A DNA stretch of 64,000 nt. Origin: Thalassia testudinum (Eukaryota > Streptophyta > Magnoliopsida > Alismatales > Hydrocharitaceae). This document shows positions 1 to 10,235 of this stretch, piece after piece; position 1 is the stretch's first letter, and the number at the start of each line of letters is the position of its first letter. The notes below the pieces were generated by a model. The model had not been told where the DNA came from. It searched no databases and was given only the letters and a program-made list of their open reading frames with translations. Position numbers and translations under genes: made by a program. The stretch lies in the NCBI GenBank assembly GCA_037157565.1, contig JAZHRO010000012.1, forward strand, positions 56,101,501 to 56,165,500, written 5' to 3'.

Positions 1-708
1 GATGGCGGGTCTCATTATAATAATGTGCACTTCTAGTCCCTGATGAAAAAGTAAGAGGTTACGCATCGTATCTCAACTCCTTACCACCCCCGGACTAATC
101 AACTGGCAGAACTGTCGAATCGAGAGATCAAGAAGATCCTTCAGGTCATTGTTCGGCCTGATAGAAAAGATTGGTTTACTCACCTTCTGGAAGCCTTGTG
201 GGTCTATAGCACCACCCACAAGACCCAATTGGGCATGTCTCCCTTCATATTAGTGTACGGAAAGGCATGTCACCTTCCCGTCGAGATGGAGCACAAGGCT
301 TATTGGGCAGTACGAAAGTGCAATCTGGATCTGATGAAGGTTGGAATACACCGCCAGTTGCAATTGAGCGAGATCAAGGAACTACACAATGATGCACATG
401 AGAACTCGTGTATCTACAAAAAGCGGGTTAAGGCCTTTCGTGACAGGCACATTGTACGAAAATCTTTTCACCCTGGTCAAAAAGTTCTACTCTTTGATGC
501 CAAACTAAAATTGTTCCCAGGAAAACGTAGATCAAAATGGATTGGACCATTCTTGGTGAGATGAATATTTGGAAATGGAGCCATTGAAATTAGCGAACTC
601 AGCCTTGATTCTAAACCTTTTGCTGTGAACGGTCAGAGACTCAAACCATTCGTCGAACTCATTGACTCAAACTTAGTTGAGATACCTTTTGCCCTCCATT
701 CTCCCTAA
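1..708 (+). pseudogene. Athila-like Ty3/Gypsy integrase, C-terminal fragment
   Basis: This is the C-terminal part of a retrotransposon integrase, the enzyme that inserts element cDNA into the genome. Frame 1 shows the end of the catalytic core (a THRISTPYHP stretch, then an ELSNREIKK block holding the expected DDE glutamate). It is followed by the Athila-type signatures YGKACHLPVE and AYWAVRKCNLD and the C-terminal KWIGPFLV block. The frame ends at TAA 706-708. In-frame stops lie at 34-36, 52-54 and 562-564; the last is TGA where the family normally has arginine, fitting CGA to TGA decay. The rest of pol lies left of the window. Family assignment is confident; the copy is dead. Confidence 0.88.
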
Positions 709-1746
709 GGTCATTGTGCCCGGATGATGGCGTTAAACTTAGCGCTTAACGGGAGGCAACCCATCATCTTTTTGAAAAACCTGAAACCCTTCTTGCCACA
801 TCTTATGCGGAACTCATATTGCACTATAGGGTTCGTCCATTAGAACAGCCAACTCCACCTCTGGTACCCACACCCGAGCTTGAAATCATCCGCAACAGTC
901 ACCCCAACCCATCCACCCACCCAAAACCTGTTCCAATGTATGATCTAAGCTGAACTCGAACCCACCTAATTTACAATGAGGACATTGCAAATCGTAGGCA
1001 TGGGGAGGTATTAAAGTGCAAAACGCTGTAAGAATCACATCACAAGAAAGGGTTTCATCAAAAAAATTACATACTCCAAGAAAAAAACTAACCAAAAAGA
1101 AAAATGGAGAAGGGAGGAAATTGTGAGAATCAATTTGCATATCATTCTTGAGGAGGAAAAGGGGAGGTAACAAAATGTCAAAATGGAAAACAATTTTAAA
1201 AGAAAAAAGAGGTAGTCATTAGTAAAAGATTAAGGAATCTACTTAGTTCTAGACCAAATCAAAAGAAAATGAAAGACAAAAAATGCTAAGAGACAAAAAG
1301 AGATTAGTATGAACACTTATCTTAGGCCTCTTGGGCTTGTGTTTAGGCTTTAAAATTCAAGTATCCATTAAGATCTGGATAGTCCTCAAGAGGTTGGGGA
1401 AAATGAGAAGCTTAAGTATTAGGTCTAAGGCTTAAGGATTATTCGACCTCGCTAATTGATCTCTAGCTTGCGGGACTAGGTAACCTAAGCACCCCAATCT
1501 ACACACAATCTGGTTTAATATGCTTAATTACCAAAATCACGCAAAATGCGTTCAATCTATTCTGAAAAAGCTGCCTGGATTAGGAGTGGCTGATCAACAC
1601 AAGTTGATTTGGAAGACTGCCCAGTGTGGAGAGGTAGGAAATTCCCCTCGAAGATGCGCAATAACATACCGTCTCCTCGGTGCTTGTCTCCTAGGATATC
1701 TAAATATCTTACCGGGGGCATGTAAGCACCTTGTACTGATTCAGAT

Positions 1747-1900
1747 GCCATGGGCGGCATTATCACAAAATGTCGATTGCCAGGGTCTGGATTTAGTTAC
1801 AGAACGCCATGGGCGGGATTATCTCGAAATCTCGGAAGCCAGGGTTCTGGGGGTTGCCATAGGCGGTGCTATCTCGAAGCATCGATTTCCAGGGACCCTG
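1747..1900 (+). repeat. Three tandem copies of a 50-59 bp GCCATGGGCGG unit
   Basis: Units begin at 1747, 1806 and 1856, each opening GCCAT(G/A)GGCGG and continuing through TATC and a CCAGGG box. They are imperfect but obviously related. The same triad is found inverted at about 49990-50124 in another element tail, so it is a conserved part of this retrotransposon's 3' non-coding region and not a local slip. Its function is unknown. Confidence 0.7.
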
Positions 1901-2314
1901 CGAGGATTGATGGTGGGAGCTGGGAATCTGATACAGACCGTGTTGTAAAGCCAATCGGAAGCTAGAAATAAAAAGAAAAGAGAGAGAAAACTCTGCAAAA
2001 ATAAAAAAAAAATCAAGTGTCTCTCTCTTACAAAAACGCACTGCAAACTGAATAGAGACTAAACATGTCTTAAGTACGGGTGCTTTAACCGCGGAGTTCA
2101 ACGAACCTTAGGTTAGTTATTGTGGGCCTTAGAAACCTTAGCGGCAGACTGAGGCTAAAGCTAGACAGGTTCGGATCTTGGTTGGTACTTGAGTACCTCT
2201 AGGCCTACTATCGACATTCTAATCTAATCTACAAAAGAAAGCACACAACAGAAATCTAAGCATACAAAGGTATATGGTCTAGAATCTAAGTTAAATTCCA
2301 TGAGATTTTGCTAA

Positions 2315-2343
2315 GGGACTAGCAAAAGCTAGGCATGAGGGTA
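2315..2343 (+). promoter_or_regulatory. Polypurine tract region before the Athila-like 3' LTR
   Basis: GGGACTAGCAAAAGC followed by AGGCATGAGGGTA immediately precedes the TG of the LTR. The same block precedes LTR starts (on the minus strand) at 49540-49569 and 52475-52504 and, more diverged, near 12986-13015. Position and composition fit the plus-strand primer of reverse transcription. Repetition at four LTR edges makes the boundary call solid. Confidence 0.7.
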
Positions 2344-4188
2344 TGTTGGGAACACCATCATCAGCCATAACTAGCTCAATTTAGCTATCATAAAGGAATA
2401 GATGTTCCTACATAACTGTCAGAGGGCCCTAAGTCACTACAAATCCATTCTAAGGTAAAGATAAAAAAATAGGGTTAAAACTGTAATTTTACCATCATAT
2501 CTTGAATATAGTACAATCACGGGTTTTCTTAGGGGATAATTAAATGTCAAATAGTCTTAAATATCCAACAAGTGGGTTAACACAGACAGAAATGGATTTT
2601 CACGTGTTTTGAGAATTAAATGACTTCTGAAACCCTAAAAACAGACCCGCTTAATTAACTGAGGTTCTGGTCAGGATAAGATTTACCTAAACCCTCTAAA
2701 ATTCATAGAAAAATATTCTCCAGGGATTAGGATGATTGATTTGACCATCAAAACCTGTCTTGACCTAAAACAGTCTTAGACAGACATTTTCCCTAATTTA
2801 GGTTTTTGCATAAATTACCCAGTCAAACTAGGTCAAAACCAAAATCCAACTTCACCATTAGATTCCTTAGGTCAAAATTAGATTTTTACCAAAATTTGGC
2901 CTTAATCTGAGATTGTCATAACCTAGTTTGCAATTTAGTCCTGTCTGATTCTTTTATATCACACATATGCCCTTAACCTTCAAAATCCTTACAGAAAGGC
3001 CCCTAACTTTGTCATCATTTTCACAAATAGGTCCCTACCGCCATGAATCATATTCCTACAAACTCCGACGACGTAAATTTGGCAAGTTCTCCTTGATTCC
3101 TTGACGAAACCCTCTCAAATTTGAAAGGGAAGTTCGTTAAGGAATTTCCTTCCTTTTGAGCCAATTCCCAGGCTCCCAAACTTTCCCAATCTCTCATGTG
3201 AACACACAAGAGGTTAGGGTATCTTGGGATTTCTTTCTCCGGTGAGGTTTCCAAGCTTGGGAAGCTTGCTTCCCAAGCCCAAAACACCATCTAGAGCCCT
3301 GTAAAAGGACCCTCATGGCCTTGCGCTTTTCCCTAGCAAGTTTTGGTGTGTCAACTCCCTTAGATTCTCCTTCTCCGGTGACCCTCTTCGATCCTCCTCC
3401 TTTGGCCGTCCAACGACCAAATTGGTCAGCTTACCTGACTCCTCTCTTCTTCGCGACTCTCCCCAGCCAAAGGGAGGGCGTTTCTCTGTCTGCCTCGTCG
3501 TCTCCGCCTCACCGATCTATCCTCTTTCTCCGGTGTTGATCGATCAAAATCGACTGCCTCCGCCTCTCTTTCACCTAGCTAAGTTCCTCTATCACTCTCT
3601 CCCTCATTCTATTTTTCTCTCCCACACTTAAAACACACGCACAACTGAGAACCACTTCCCCCACACTTAATCTTCTCCACCTCCGGCGACGCTCCGGTGA
3701 TGCTAATCAGCCGCTACACTACTCGACTCTTGCCGCCAACACCGCCAAAACCTCCACCGTGACCCCAGGAGAAAAAGCCCTAACCTAGTTAGGTCGATTG
3801 CCCCTCCAAATCTTCCGCCGAATAGACCCACCTCCGGCCACCCTTTAAGAGGTCGTTAGACCTCCTCATTCCGCCAATCACCACACAACCACCGCCGTTG
3901 TCTTCGCCTCATCAAGGCGAAGCTCCTGAAGGTACTGATTGGGGCACTTAGGTTGTGTTCGTTTCTTTCAGGTATCATGTCGCCACCGCCATTGACGAAG
4001 CTTCACACAACCTTGAAGAAGGTGTTATTGCTCCAGACGCCCAGGCATCACCTCCAGGTGGTGCGCAACCAATAGCTCAAGATTCCCAGGCCCCTGATTG
4101 GGAGTGTGAACCACAGCAGCTGCTCCAATTTGGCAAGGAAACTCCCTGCAGCTCATGAAGGTCTTCGCGAAGAATTGCAGGGGTCTTA

Positions 4189-4230
4189 GTCCCACATCGG
4201 AAAGCACCGAAGCCCACGAGCAGTTTAAAT
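4189..4230 (+). promoter_or_regulatory. snRNA-type USE-like motif with nearby TATA-like box inside the LTR
   Basis: GTCCCACATCG (4189-4199) matches the plant snRNA upstream sequence element RTCCCACATCG. TTTAAAT follows at 4224-4230, 24 bp away, close to the spacing known for Pol III-type plant snRNA promoters. Nothing downstream resembles U1-U6, U3 or 7SL RNA. The motif is also common in unrelated plant LTR and TRIM elements, so promoter activity is only an inference. Confidence 0.4.
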
Positions 4231-4557
4231 TGAATTTCTGCTTCTACCTTGTTGCCTTAGTAGCATGGGGTGAGGTCCCCTTGCACGAATCCATGCACGC
4301 TCTCACCCGCGGCCACGCCACGCAGGTCTGAGCTTTGAACCATTTACCTGTGTACCTAGATTCGATTAGCATATATCTGAGAGGGGGTTAAGGAGAAGAA
4401 AGAAGAGAGAGGGGAGGGGGTTTTGCTCTTGCAGGAATTTGTGCGATACCTAGTCGTAGAAAGAGGAAAAGAGCCATGGAAAGGAAGAAAGCAAAGAACA
4501 GTAGAGAAGAAAGGAAGAAGAGACCCTTTGGTCTCTTGGAGGCACTGTAGCAACTGG

Positions 4558-4566
4558 CTATTTAAG
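4558..4566 (+). promoter_or_regulatory. TATA-like box of Athila-like LTR copy 1
   Basis: CTATTTAAG lies about 350 bp from the proposed LTR end, in AT-balanced sequence after a GA-rich stretch. This is the expected place for the U3/R promoter. Only sequence likeness supports it. Confidence 0.4.
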
Positions 4567-4937
4567 ACATCTGATCTACGCATCCACTATCTGATTTCAC
4601 ATATCCAAGCCTCTCAAGATCTATTGCTTACTCATCTTGCGTGAATTAATTGTGGTTGATACTGTGCAAACATTTGATATAATTGTGGTTAAATTGTAGG
4701 GTTAATTTGGTAATTCAAATCACCATTTTAACCCCTTCCTTTTGTCCTTCATTTCTATTAAGTCTTGATTGCAATGTCTTATATCTTGACTCAAATTGTG
4801 ATCTTGAGTATTAAATTGCCACTTGCTCCCTATGTTTGACCTCGGACTTCACTTCTAATATTCAAGTAATAAATATTATTTGTTTTTCGCGCTAATTCAA
4901 TCTATACTGCAACGCGACGATCTTAAAACCCATTTCA

Positions 4938-5186
4938 GAGCAACAAATAGTTCCCGAACCCTACCCTCGGCAGGGTTGACGGGGATAGGTGCTCTTCACC
5001 AAGACCCAGCTGTGCGAGGGTCTCAAGGAAGAGGACATCTACGGCTCTACCCTCATCTACAAGAAGACAAGGTTGTCGATGCCTGGCTAGGAGAAGCATT
5101 ACTAATAGCAGGTCGGTGTGGTTCGTCAGGTTGGGTAAGGAGAAGAGTCTGGAGGCAGCTTGTTTAACAGAACTCTTTCTCCCCAT
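4938..5186 (-). pseudogene. Tat-like Ty3/Gypsy aspartic protease, truncated
   Basis: Reading on the minus strand, about 80 residues contain LLLARH, then LVDEGRAVDVLF and QLGLGEEHLSPS. This is the plant Tat-type retropepsin, normally a VDxGSSADxLF-like active-site block. The usual serine pair is replaced by R-A here, so the site is probably inactive. The frame stops at 4935-4937, where the sequence passes into the neighbouring plus-strand LTR. Reverse transcriptase and integrase of this element are not in the window. The protease cuts the polyprotein in active relatives. Confidence 0.75.
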
Positions 5187-7077
5187 TGTAAATTGGGATT
5201 TGCCTCCTGGCTGGCCTTCTCGTGTGGGTGCCGCATTGATGCAAAAGATTACATCTAGCTATCCTTTCACCGAATGTTGGGGAGACGGCGCCGGTCAGGG
5301 TGGCAAGGCCCCGACCAGTTAATGTTTCAGCTACCTAGCCTTAAGTGCCGCCATAATCGGGTGGTGATACTCAAGCGAGAGTTCCTCCGGGATCTTCTGT
5401 TGGGGCTCCAAAGTGTTGGTCCTCTCCACCCCTTGCTTCGGGAGGGAGATTACCTAGACTCCCCGGAGCTGCTAGAGCTTCTCCCGATGATAGTCCTCAG
5501 GACCCTCCGAGGGGCGTTTCCCCTTATCTTGGCCTTCATTTCGTTTGACAAAATGGACCAGATTGCCATGTCAGATCTGTGATTCGATCTGCTCACGTAG
5601 ATCACGAGAGTCCTCCATGGCGTGCCCCGGTCCTGATGGTATTTGCAATAAGGCCTAGTCTCCGACTTCTTCTTTAGGGCTTTAGCGAAGGGAGTAGGTG
5701 TTTGTTAGTGGATCACACTTTTGTCAACACATCCGCCTGATTCACAGCTAGGGAAGTGTATTCTTCGTAGGGATCCTGCTTGGGTTGGTGGGGGCCGTTG
5801 AGTTGGTTTCCGTTGAGTTAGTCCCTTAAATCCAGGAAGTTCCCCTTCCACTTGTTGAGAGGGTGGCCATTCCTGGTCGATATCAGTGCCACCTCACCTA
5901 GGGTCCTCCTTGCCACAAGGGAGGCAGAGTCCTTCTAGTGTCCATCCACCATGCGTCTCCAGGAGCGGAAGGAGTCATCCTGTTCGACAAACTTATTGGC
6001 ATGATCCTAGAGCTTGGCCATGTCCCTTGGAGGGAAATCGTCTATGTCATACCAGAACCTCTAAGTTAGCAAGCTTAAGTTAAAGTACTAGATAGCTGTA
6101 GCATCGTGACGATGCTTACACCCAAATTACTGAGTCTTGAATCAATCTAAATATGATCGAAAAGACTCAATCTTCCTCTGCCAGATCTCGGACAGCCTCT
6201 CAGGATTATCCCTAATCCACTACTGACTTGCAAAATATTGACAAAACTTGTCAACCAACTCCTGGAAGCACGTGATTTGGCCTTCCGATAGTTCATTGAA
6301 TCACTCATGGGCCATCCTAGATAGGTAAGATGGAAACACTCAGCAGAGGACTCCATTTGGGCACCCGTGGAACAACATCATTTGCTTGTAACTCCCTACG
6401 TTGCTGTTAGGGTCAGACGTCCCATCGTATTGAGCTAAGATGGGTTGCTTGAACTTCTCAAGGAGCGAGGCGGTCATTACTTCCTCCGAGAAGGGATACG
6501 TGGTTACGTACACCCGAGACCTCATGCCTCTCATGGCCCAGGTGACCAAGCGGACAATCTTGGGGATGGAGCCTCTACTGCTAGTCACCACGGGATGAGC
6601 CCTCGACTGTTCATTCAATTCTTGTGGAGGCGGGATGGGGGCCTTTAGTGGGCTAGGAGGGACCTCACCCATCTAGCTACTAAGCTTGCATTTCATTTTT
6701 TCGAGTTGTTCATGCAGGTGAACGTTTTCTTTTCCACCATGGGATGCCACTTTAGCTGGTCGTTGGTAGGGTTGGAATTCTACCCGGTCCTTCATTAGTC
6801 GGATCTCCTGTAACTGCTCTACCACCAATAGCTGCTCGGTTCCTAGGGTTGCCAGCTTGGCCTCATACTCGTCCTCCTTTGCTTGTATATCGAGGAGGGT
6901 GTCCTTCGGAGGGTCCTCCTGATGGGGAGGCTTCTGAGGTGTACTAAGTGGCTGCTCTTTCTAACCCTCTCTTAGCCTAGGGGGCTGCTGATGTTTCCTT
7001 GACACAAAAATGTTGCACTTAGCCAGGATAGGTTTTTCTAGGTTGGCACGAGAAAAGTGACGTGTAGAAGGAGCCAT
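5187..7077 (-). pseudogene. Tat-like Ty3/Gypsy gag region, degenerate
   Basis: Translation from ATG 7077-7075 on the minus strand opens MAPSTRHFSRANLEKP. A charged stretch follows, then the capsid-like block EKFKQPILAQYDGTSDP, GSYKQMMLFHGCPNGVLC and, after frameshifts, ITCFQELVDKFCQYFAS (about 6147-6600). Near 5640-5700 a PYCKYHQDRG segment marks the gag-protease linker typical of Tat elements. Several stops (one just before MGEVPPSP at about 6672) and frameshifts break it. Gag forms the virus-like particle in active relatives. The start is chosen because it lies just downstream of a primer-site-like sequence. Confidence 0.75.
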
Positions 7078-7107
7078 GTTAGGAGGGATGGAGTAGAGAA
7101 ACATAGC

Positions 7108-7134
7108 GCTGCACGTTTCCCATAGACGATGCTA
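7108..7134 (-). promoter_or_regulatory. Degenerate primer binding site of the Tat-like element
   Basis: On the minus strand the sequence reads TAGCATCGTCTATGGGAAACG, a decayed form of the GGCGCCGTCTGTGGGAA sequence found after the 5' LTR of plant Tat-type elements. It lies about 30-60 bp upstream of the gag ATG and next to the proposed LTR end at 7137. Placement supports the call; several bases are mutated. Confidence 0.55.
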
Positions 7135-7136
7135 CT

Positions 7137-7677
7137 TGATTGAGGCCCTTAGAATAGGAACCCCGAATCAACAAACAATCATAGAGAAAGGCACACACGA
7201 GGTTTGATGACCCAATTTCATTAGGAAAGAGGTGTACGTCTAGGGGAAGGATGATACTTCCAAAATGCACTAATATTCAGGTGATCCAAACTCTATGTTT
7301 CACTCTTTCTCTCTGATTGCGTAAAAAACAAAATCTAGTCTTCCCCTAGTATTTAAAGGGTGGACTTCCCTCTATTGCAGGCCTCTTTTTATGTTCCCAA
7401 ATTCTCGGGATTTCTGCTAAAAATAGCATGTCGTATTGTAACCGACAGGCGATCGTAGGTCTGTTCCGTACTCCGGAAGATTCCTTCTTAGTGGCAATGC
7501 CAAGCCTGTCGGTTGGTGGTCTTTCGGACCTAATGCGACCTGCCATCCTATCAGGTATGCGGGTTCGGGTAAACGGATCCACCCTGAGATGTGAGGTTTC
7601 CACTATTTGTCGAGCAGCCAAATCATTTTCATAGCCCGACTCCTGGGTTGATTGTTCTCCCCTCATTAGGTTGGTGC
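7137..7677 (-). mobile_element. 5' LTR of the Tat-like element
   Basis: The region between the degenerate primer site and about 7677 lacks coding and carries a minus-strand TATA-like CTTTAAATA (7350-7358). TGATTGAGG at 7137 gives the terminal CA on the minus strand. The far end (minus-strand TG) is uncertain; TGCACCAACC near 7677 is the best candidate. A 106-codon open frame here (7346-7666, minus) is judged to be chance reading of U3. Confidence 0.45.
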
Positions 7678-7945
7678 AGCTTGCTTATGAACTAGGATAT
7701 ATGTGTAACAACTACTTCATTGAAGGTATTAAAACCCTTTCTCCTGTTATTTTCTACAAATGAGTTGATGCTGTTGTTGCAACTGCTCAGATCGTTGCTT
7801 CAACAATTTCTTTGGCCATTGCTTCTTAGGTCGCTGCAACTTGCCTTTAAACTGGGATATATGGGTAACAACTACTCATGCAAGGTTATATAACCCTTTC
7901 TCTTCCTATTTTGTACGAAGGATATGATGATGTTGTTGTAGACGA
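7677..7945 (+). repeat. Imperfect direct duplication, unit about 105 bp
   Basis: The stretch beginning GCAGCTTGCTTATGAACTAGG near 7677 recurs near 7831 as GCAACTTGCCTTTAAACTGGG. Both continue through GGATATATG, GTAACAACTACT, AACCCTTTCTC and a GATGTTGTTG end. Similarity looks like roughly 80 percent by eye. It precedes the FAR1-like fragment and could be part of that gene's 5' region or of a transposon end. Confidence 0.6.
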
Positions 7946-8040
7946 AGCAAAACGACTTTGAGGATGGTGGGTGGCACTTGTATAGTTTCTTTCTTATTTT
8001 TTTCTCTCAATTTTCCTGATCTTATTTTGGTTTATTTCTA

Positions 8041-8290
8041 GTTGAGGTGGTTGGTGAAGGACTTTTGAGGACTTGTCCACTTGCTTTTGATGACAAGGAT
8101 AACTTTGTTGTAGGGCTGTCTTTCGTATCTTTTGAAGATATTTGTAATGCAGTTGTGAGGTATATATGTTGATCAAAAGGAATTTGATGTTATTATTTAA
8201 CATTTCACGAAGAAGAATGAGATTGTCGATCATGCTACGTTTAGTTGCTGTAGGAGTAAATTTTCATCGTCAAACCTGCACAACTATGTC
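8041..8290 (+). pseudogene. FAR1/MULE-like DNA-binding domain fragment
   Basis: Reading across a frameshift near 8180, the plus strand gives a VGLSFVSFEDICN block and a KGF-like stretch. The second frame then gives HFTKKNEIVDHATFSCC. This order (VGM-F-S-E-D, KGF, then TF-CC) is that of the N-terminal WRKY-GCM1-like DNA-binding domain of FAR1-related proteins and related Mutator-like transposases. A TAA (8197-8199) and the frameshift show decay. The rest of the protein would be the C-terminal pieces at 13.9 kb; the central transposase-like domain is not found. Confidence 0.55.
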
Positions 8291-9297
8291 TATAAAGTAA
8301 TTATGTTGTGTCGATTTTGATTGTTTCTTTTTTCTTTTAGGATGTTTTCTTCTGTGAAAATCGATGGCAGATATTATATTAATTTTATACCAGGGTTCTC
8401 TAATGGAAATGAGATTTTCAGAAATCTTGCTGCGAAGAAATCTTACGTGTATGCTACTACTTTTCAGCATTTGATGTTGTTGAATGTCAATCTATTTTTA
8501 TCTTTTATTTTTTGTTTTCAATGCGGATGCCGTTATGTTTTTCGTATTATGTTTGTTTTATAAAGACTCTTCACAATTGTTATGCGAAAAGAATTTATTG
8601 TTTCTACTATTGTTTTGCGTTATTAAATTAAAAATTTTCTATCATACGTTGTCGACATATGATTGTTTATATGAATTACGTAAATGTAACTAACATAATT
8701 CGATTGGGAGAAAATAAGTTTGTCTATAAGTAATTATTTTTCATCACTTTGTGTTGGTCGATTTGTTTTTTTTTTTTACTTTATGAAAACAGGTGGCATC
8801 TCTAATATTTTATTCTGGGGTTTACTAATCAAAATGAGATTTTTAAAATTTTTATTAGGAAGAAATCTTACTTGTATTTTCGTTATGGAGATTACTCACC
8901 ATTATTTTGTAATTGTAGAAGTTCTTTACGGTTGTTTTACGATTGTTGTTTCCATCGTTGCTTTCCTATTGTTACTTCTGAAATCGTCTCTATAATTTTT
9001 TTCCTCTCGACGGCATATAATTATTTAAATGAAATACATAAATGTAATTAACATAATTAGATTTAGAAAAAATTTATTGCAAAGATGAACCACCCCCATG
9101 AAGATGCAGACAATTTGTATGATAGGAGGTTACCGCATATGTTGTCCAGCAATGTGAAAAAAAACACATATTAGGTCGTCCTATTATCCAACATAGGTTA
9201 TCATGGTCATTATCTTCTTCTAAAATAGATTTTTTGTATTCCTGAGATCAAAATTGATCTAATTCATTGAGATCTTTGTCTATTCCCTTAGGGTCAC
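8291..9297 (+). other. AT-rich sequence with two related GGTTTACTAAT blocks
   Basis: No gene is recognised. A block around 8385-8450 (GGGTTCTCTAATGG, GAAATGAGATTTT, AAGAAATCTTAC) recurs diverged around 8815-8880 (GGGTTTACTAATC, AAAATGAGATTTTT, AAGAAATCTTAC). This suggests an old segmental duplication or repeated exon of the FAR1-like gene. The short open frames here have no visible domain. Confidence 0.4.
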
Positions 9298-10235
9298 CTA
9301 TGTGGGGCACATGTAAATCTTAGAATATTGTATGCTAGGTGTTGGTTCCCTAAGTTGAGGATCATGATTGGGCTTACTACGGGTAGAATGGGACTCCACC
9401 ACATGATCAATAGGGGAAGTGGTATAAACAACATGACCTTGACGTGGGTCATCGGAAGTGAACGATATGCTATCATTGGGGTCAAGGTCCTCAAGAGGTA
9501 CCATCTTCCCTTTCTTTTGACTCCAATACAACTTGGGTGGATAATCACTAAGATCATTCTCCTCTAGTGGCCGTGTCTGATGGGGAGAGTTTAAGGAATA
9601 ACTATTCCTCAAAACGAGATCCCTATTATTTGTTATTTCTTCAAAATGATCTTGGTGATTGGGTGTATAGAGGTAGGGATCAGAATACTCATATGAGGGT
9701 AGTTAAGCTGACTAATATTTTCATTTAGTCATTAACTATTCCTCAACATCTCTCACATAGATTCCATCATTTCTTTCTGTTATTTTCTCATTTCTATCAT
9801 AAATGAGGAGAGGCTACTACTATCAGATTGGGGAGGATAGTCAATCTCAGGCTTAAGTTGCCTACGAGTGTTAGTCCAACCTTGATAAGAAAAATCATGA
9901 AGGGTGGGAGGGTTGGGTCTTTGCAAAGTAGTGGGAACACCTGGGGTGGAAAATCTCGCTTCTAAGCTCTACTCATAATAATTGGAAGTTATCAGGTCAG
10001 TACTCCCAAAATAGGAATAGGATTGATCCCATGAATTTTCATTTTACCCCTCTAAGGAGGGATATGCTCGGGGCATTGGATCCTGGTTAAAAGATGGAAA
10101 GTATTGACTCCGATAATCTAAATGATAGGAGTAAGAGTGATCCATTCCTTTTAAACCAAACAAGTTTACTCTCTTAGGACTAAGAAGAAAACAGATTAAA
10201 AACAAAAACTTCCTATAGAGCTCTACCCCTGCCAA
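9298..10235 (-). pseudogene. Unrecognised gag-like or disordered protein fragment
   Basis: Minus-strand translation gives proline-, tyrosine- and serine-rich coding over three frames: YFPSFNQDPMPRAYPSLEG (10.05-10.1 kb), STPGVPTTLQRPNPPTLHD (about 9.95 kb), then LEENDLSDYPPKLYWSQKKGK and VPLEDLDPNDSISF (9.3-9.6 kb). The composition is like the linker part of a retrotransposon gag, but no capsid or zinc-knuckle motif is seen and I cannot name the family. Stops and frameshifts are frequent. The direction agrees with the minus-strand LTR at 11.4-13.0 kb, but a link is not shown. Confidence 0.4.

Larger units (their letters stand above)
709..2343 (+). other. 3' non-coding tail of the Athila-like element
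   Basis: This stretch lies between the integrase stop and the polypurine tract and shows no believable coding frame. Soon after the stop it carries the motif GCGCTTAACGGGAGGCAACCC-like (about 746-766, given here in part), which sits just downstream of pol in Athila-type elements. The same motif appears inverted near 53761. Purine-rich runs occur at 1060-1215. A triple repeat lies at 1747-1900. The 2040-2220 segment is closely matched, inverted, near 49675-49830, so the tail belongs to a family present more than once here. Confidence 0.6.
2344..4911 (+). mobile_element. Athila-like 3' LTR (copy 1)
   Basis: The LTR starts with TG directly after the polypurine tract. Its first 470 bp match the starts of LTR copies at 26113-26571 (minus), 44468 onward (plus) and below 49539 (minus). 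All open TGNTGGGAACACCATCA-like and contain the phrase 'ggtaaaattacagttttaccc' in part. A TATA-like box is at 4558-4566. The right end is placed at a terminal CA (4911), because minus-strand Tat-like protease coding begins by about 4938; this end could be off by a few tens of bases. Open frames inside it (for example 3315-3539) do not look like proteins. Confidence 0.65.

Noticed and set aside
3315..3631. Ser/Pro/Leu-rich frames in LTR copy 1
   Set aside because: They overlap in two frames, lack a domain, and are not preserved in LTR copies 3 and 4.
4253..4340. Possible snRNA or 7SL-type RNA gene after the USE/TATA pair
   Set aside because: No box or structure of U1-U6, U3 or 7SL RNA is present downstream, and the motif pair lies inside an LTR.
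7346..7666. 106-codon minus-strand frame in the Tat-like LTR
   Set aside because: No conserved motif; it lies in U3 upstream of the TATA-like box.
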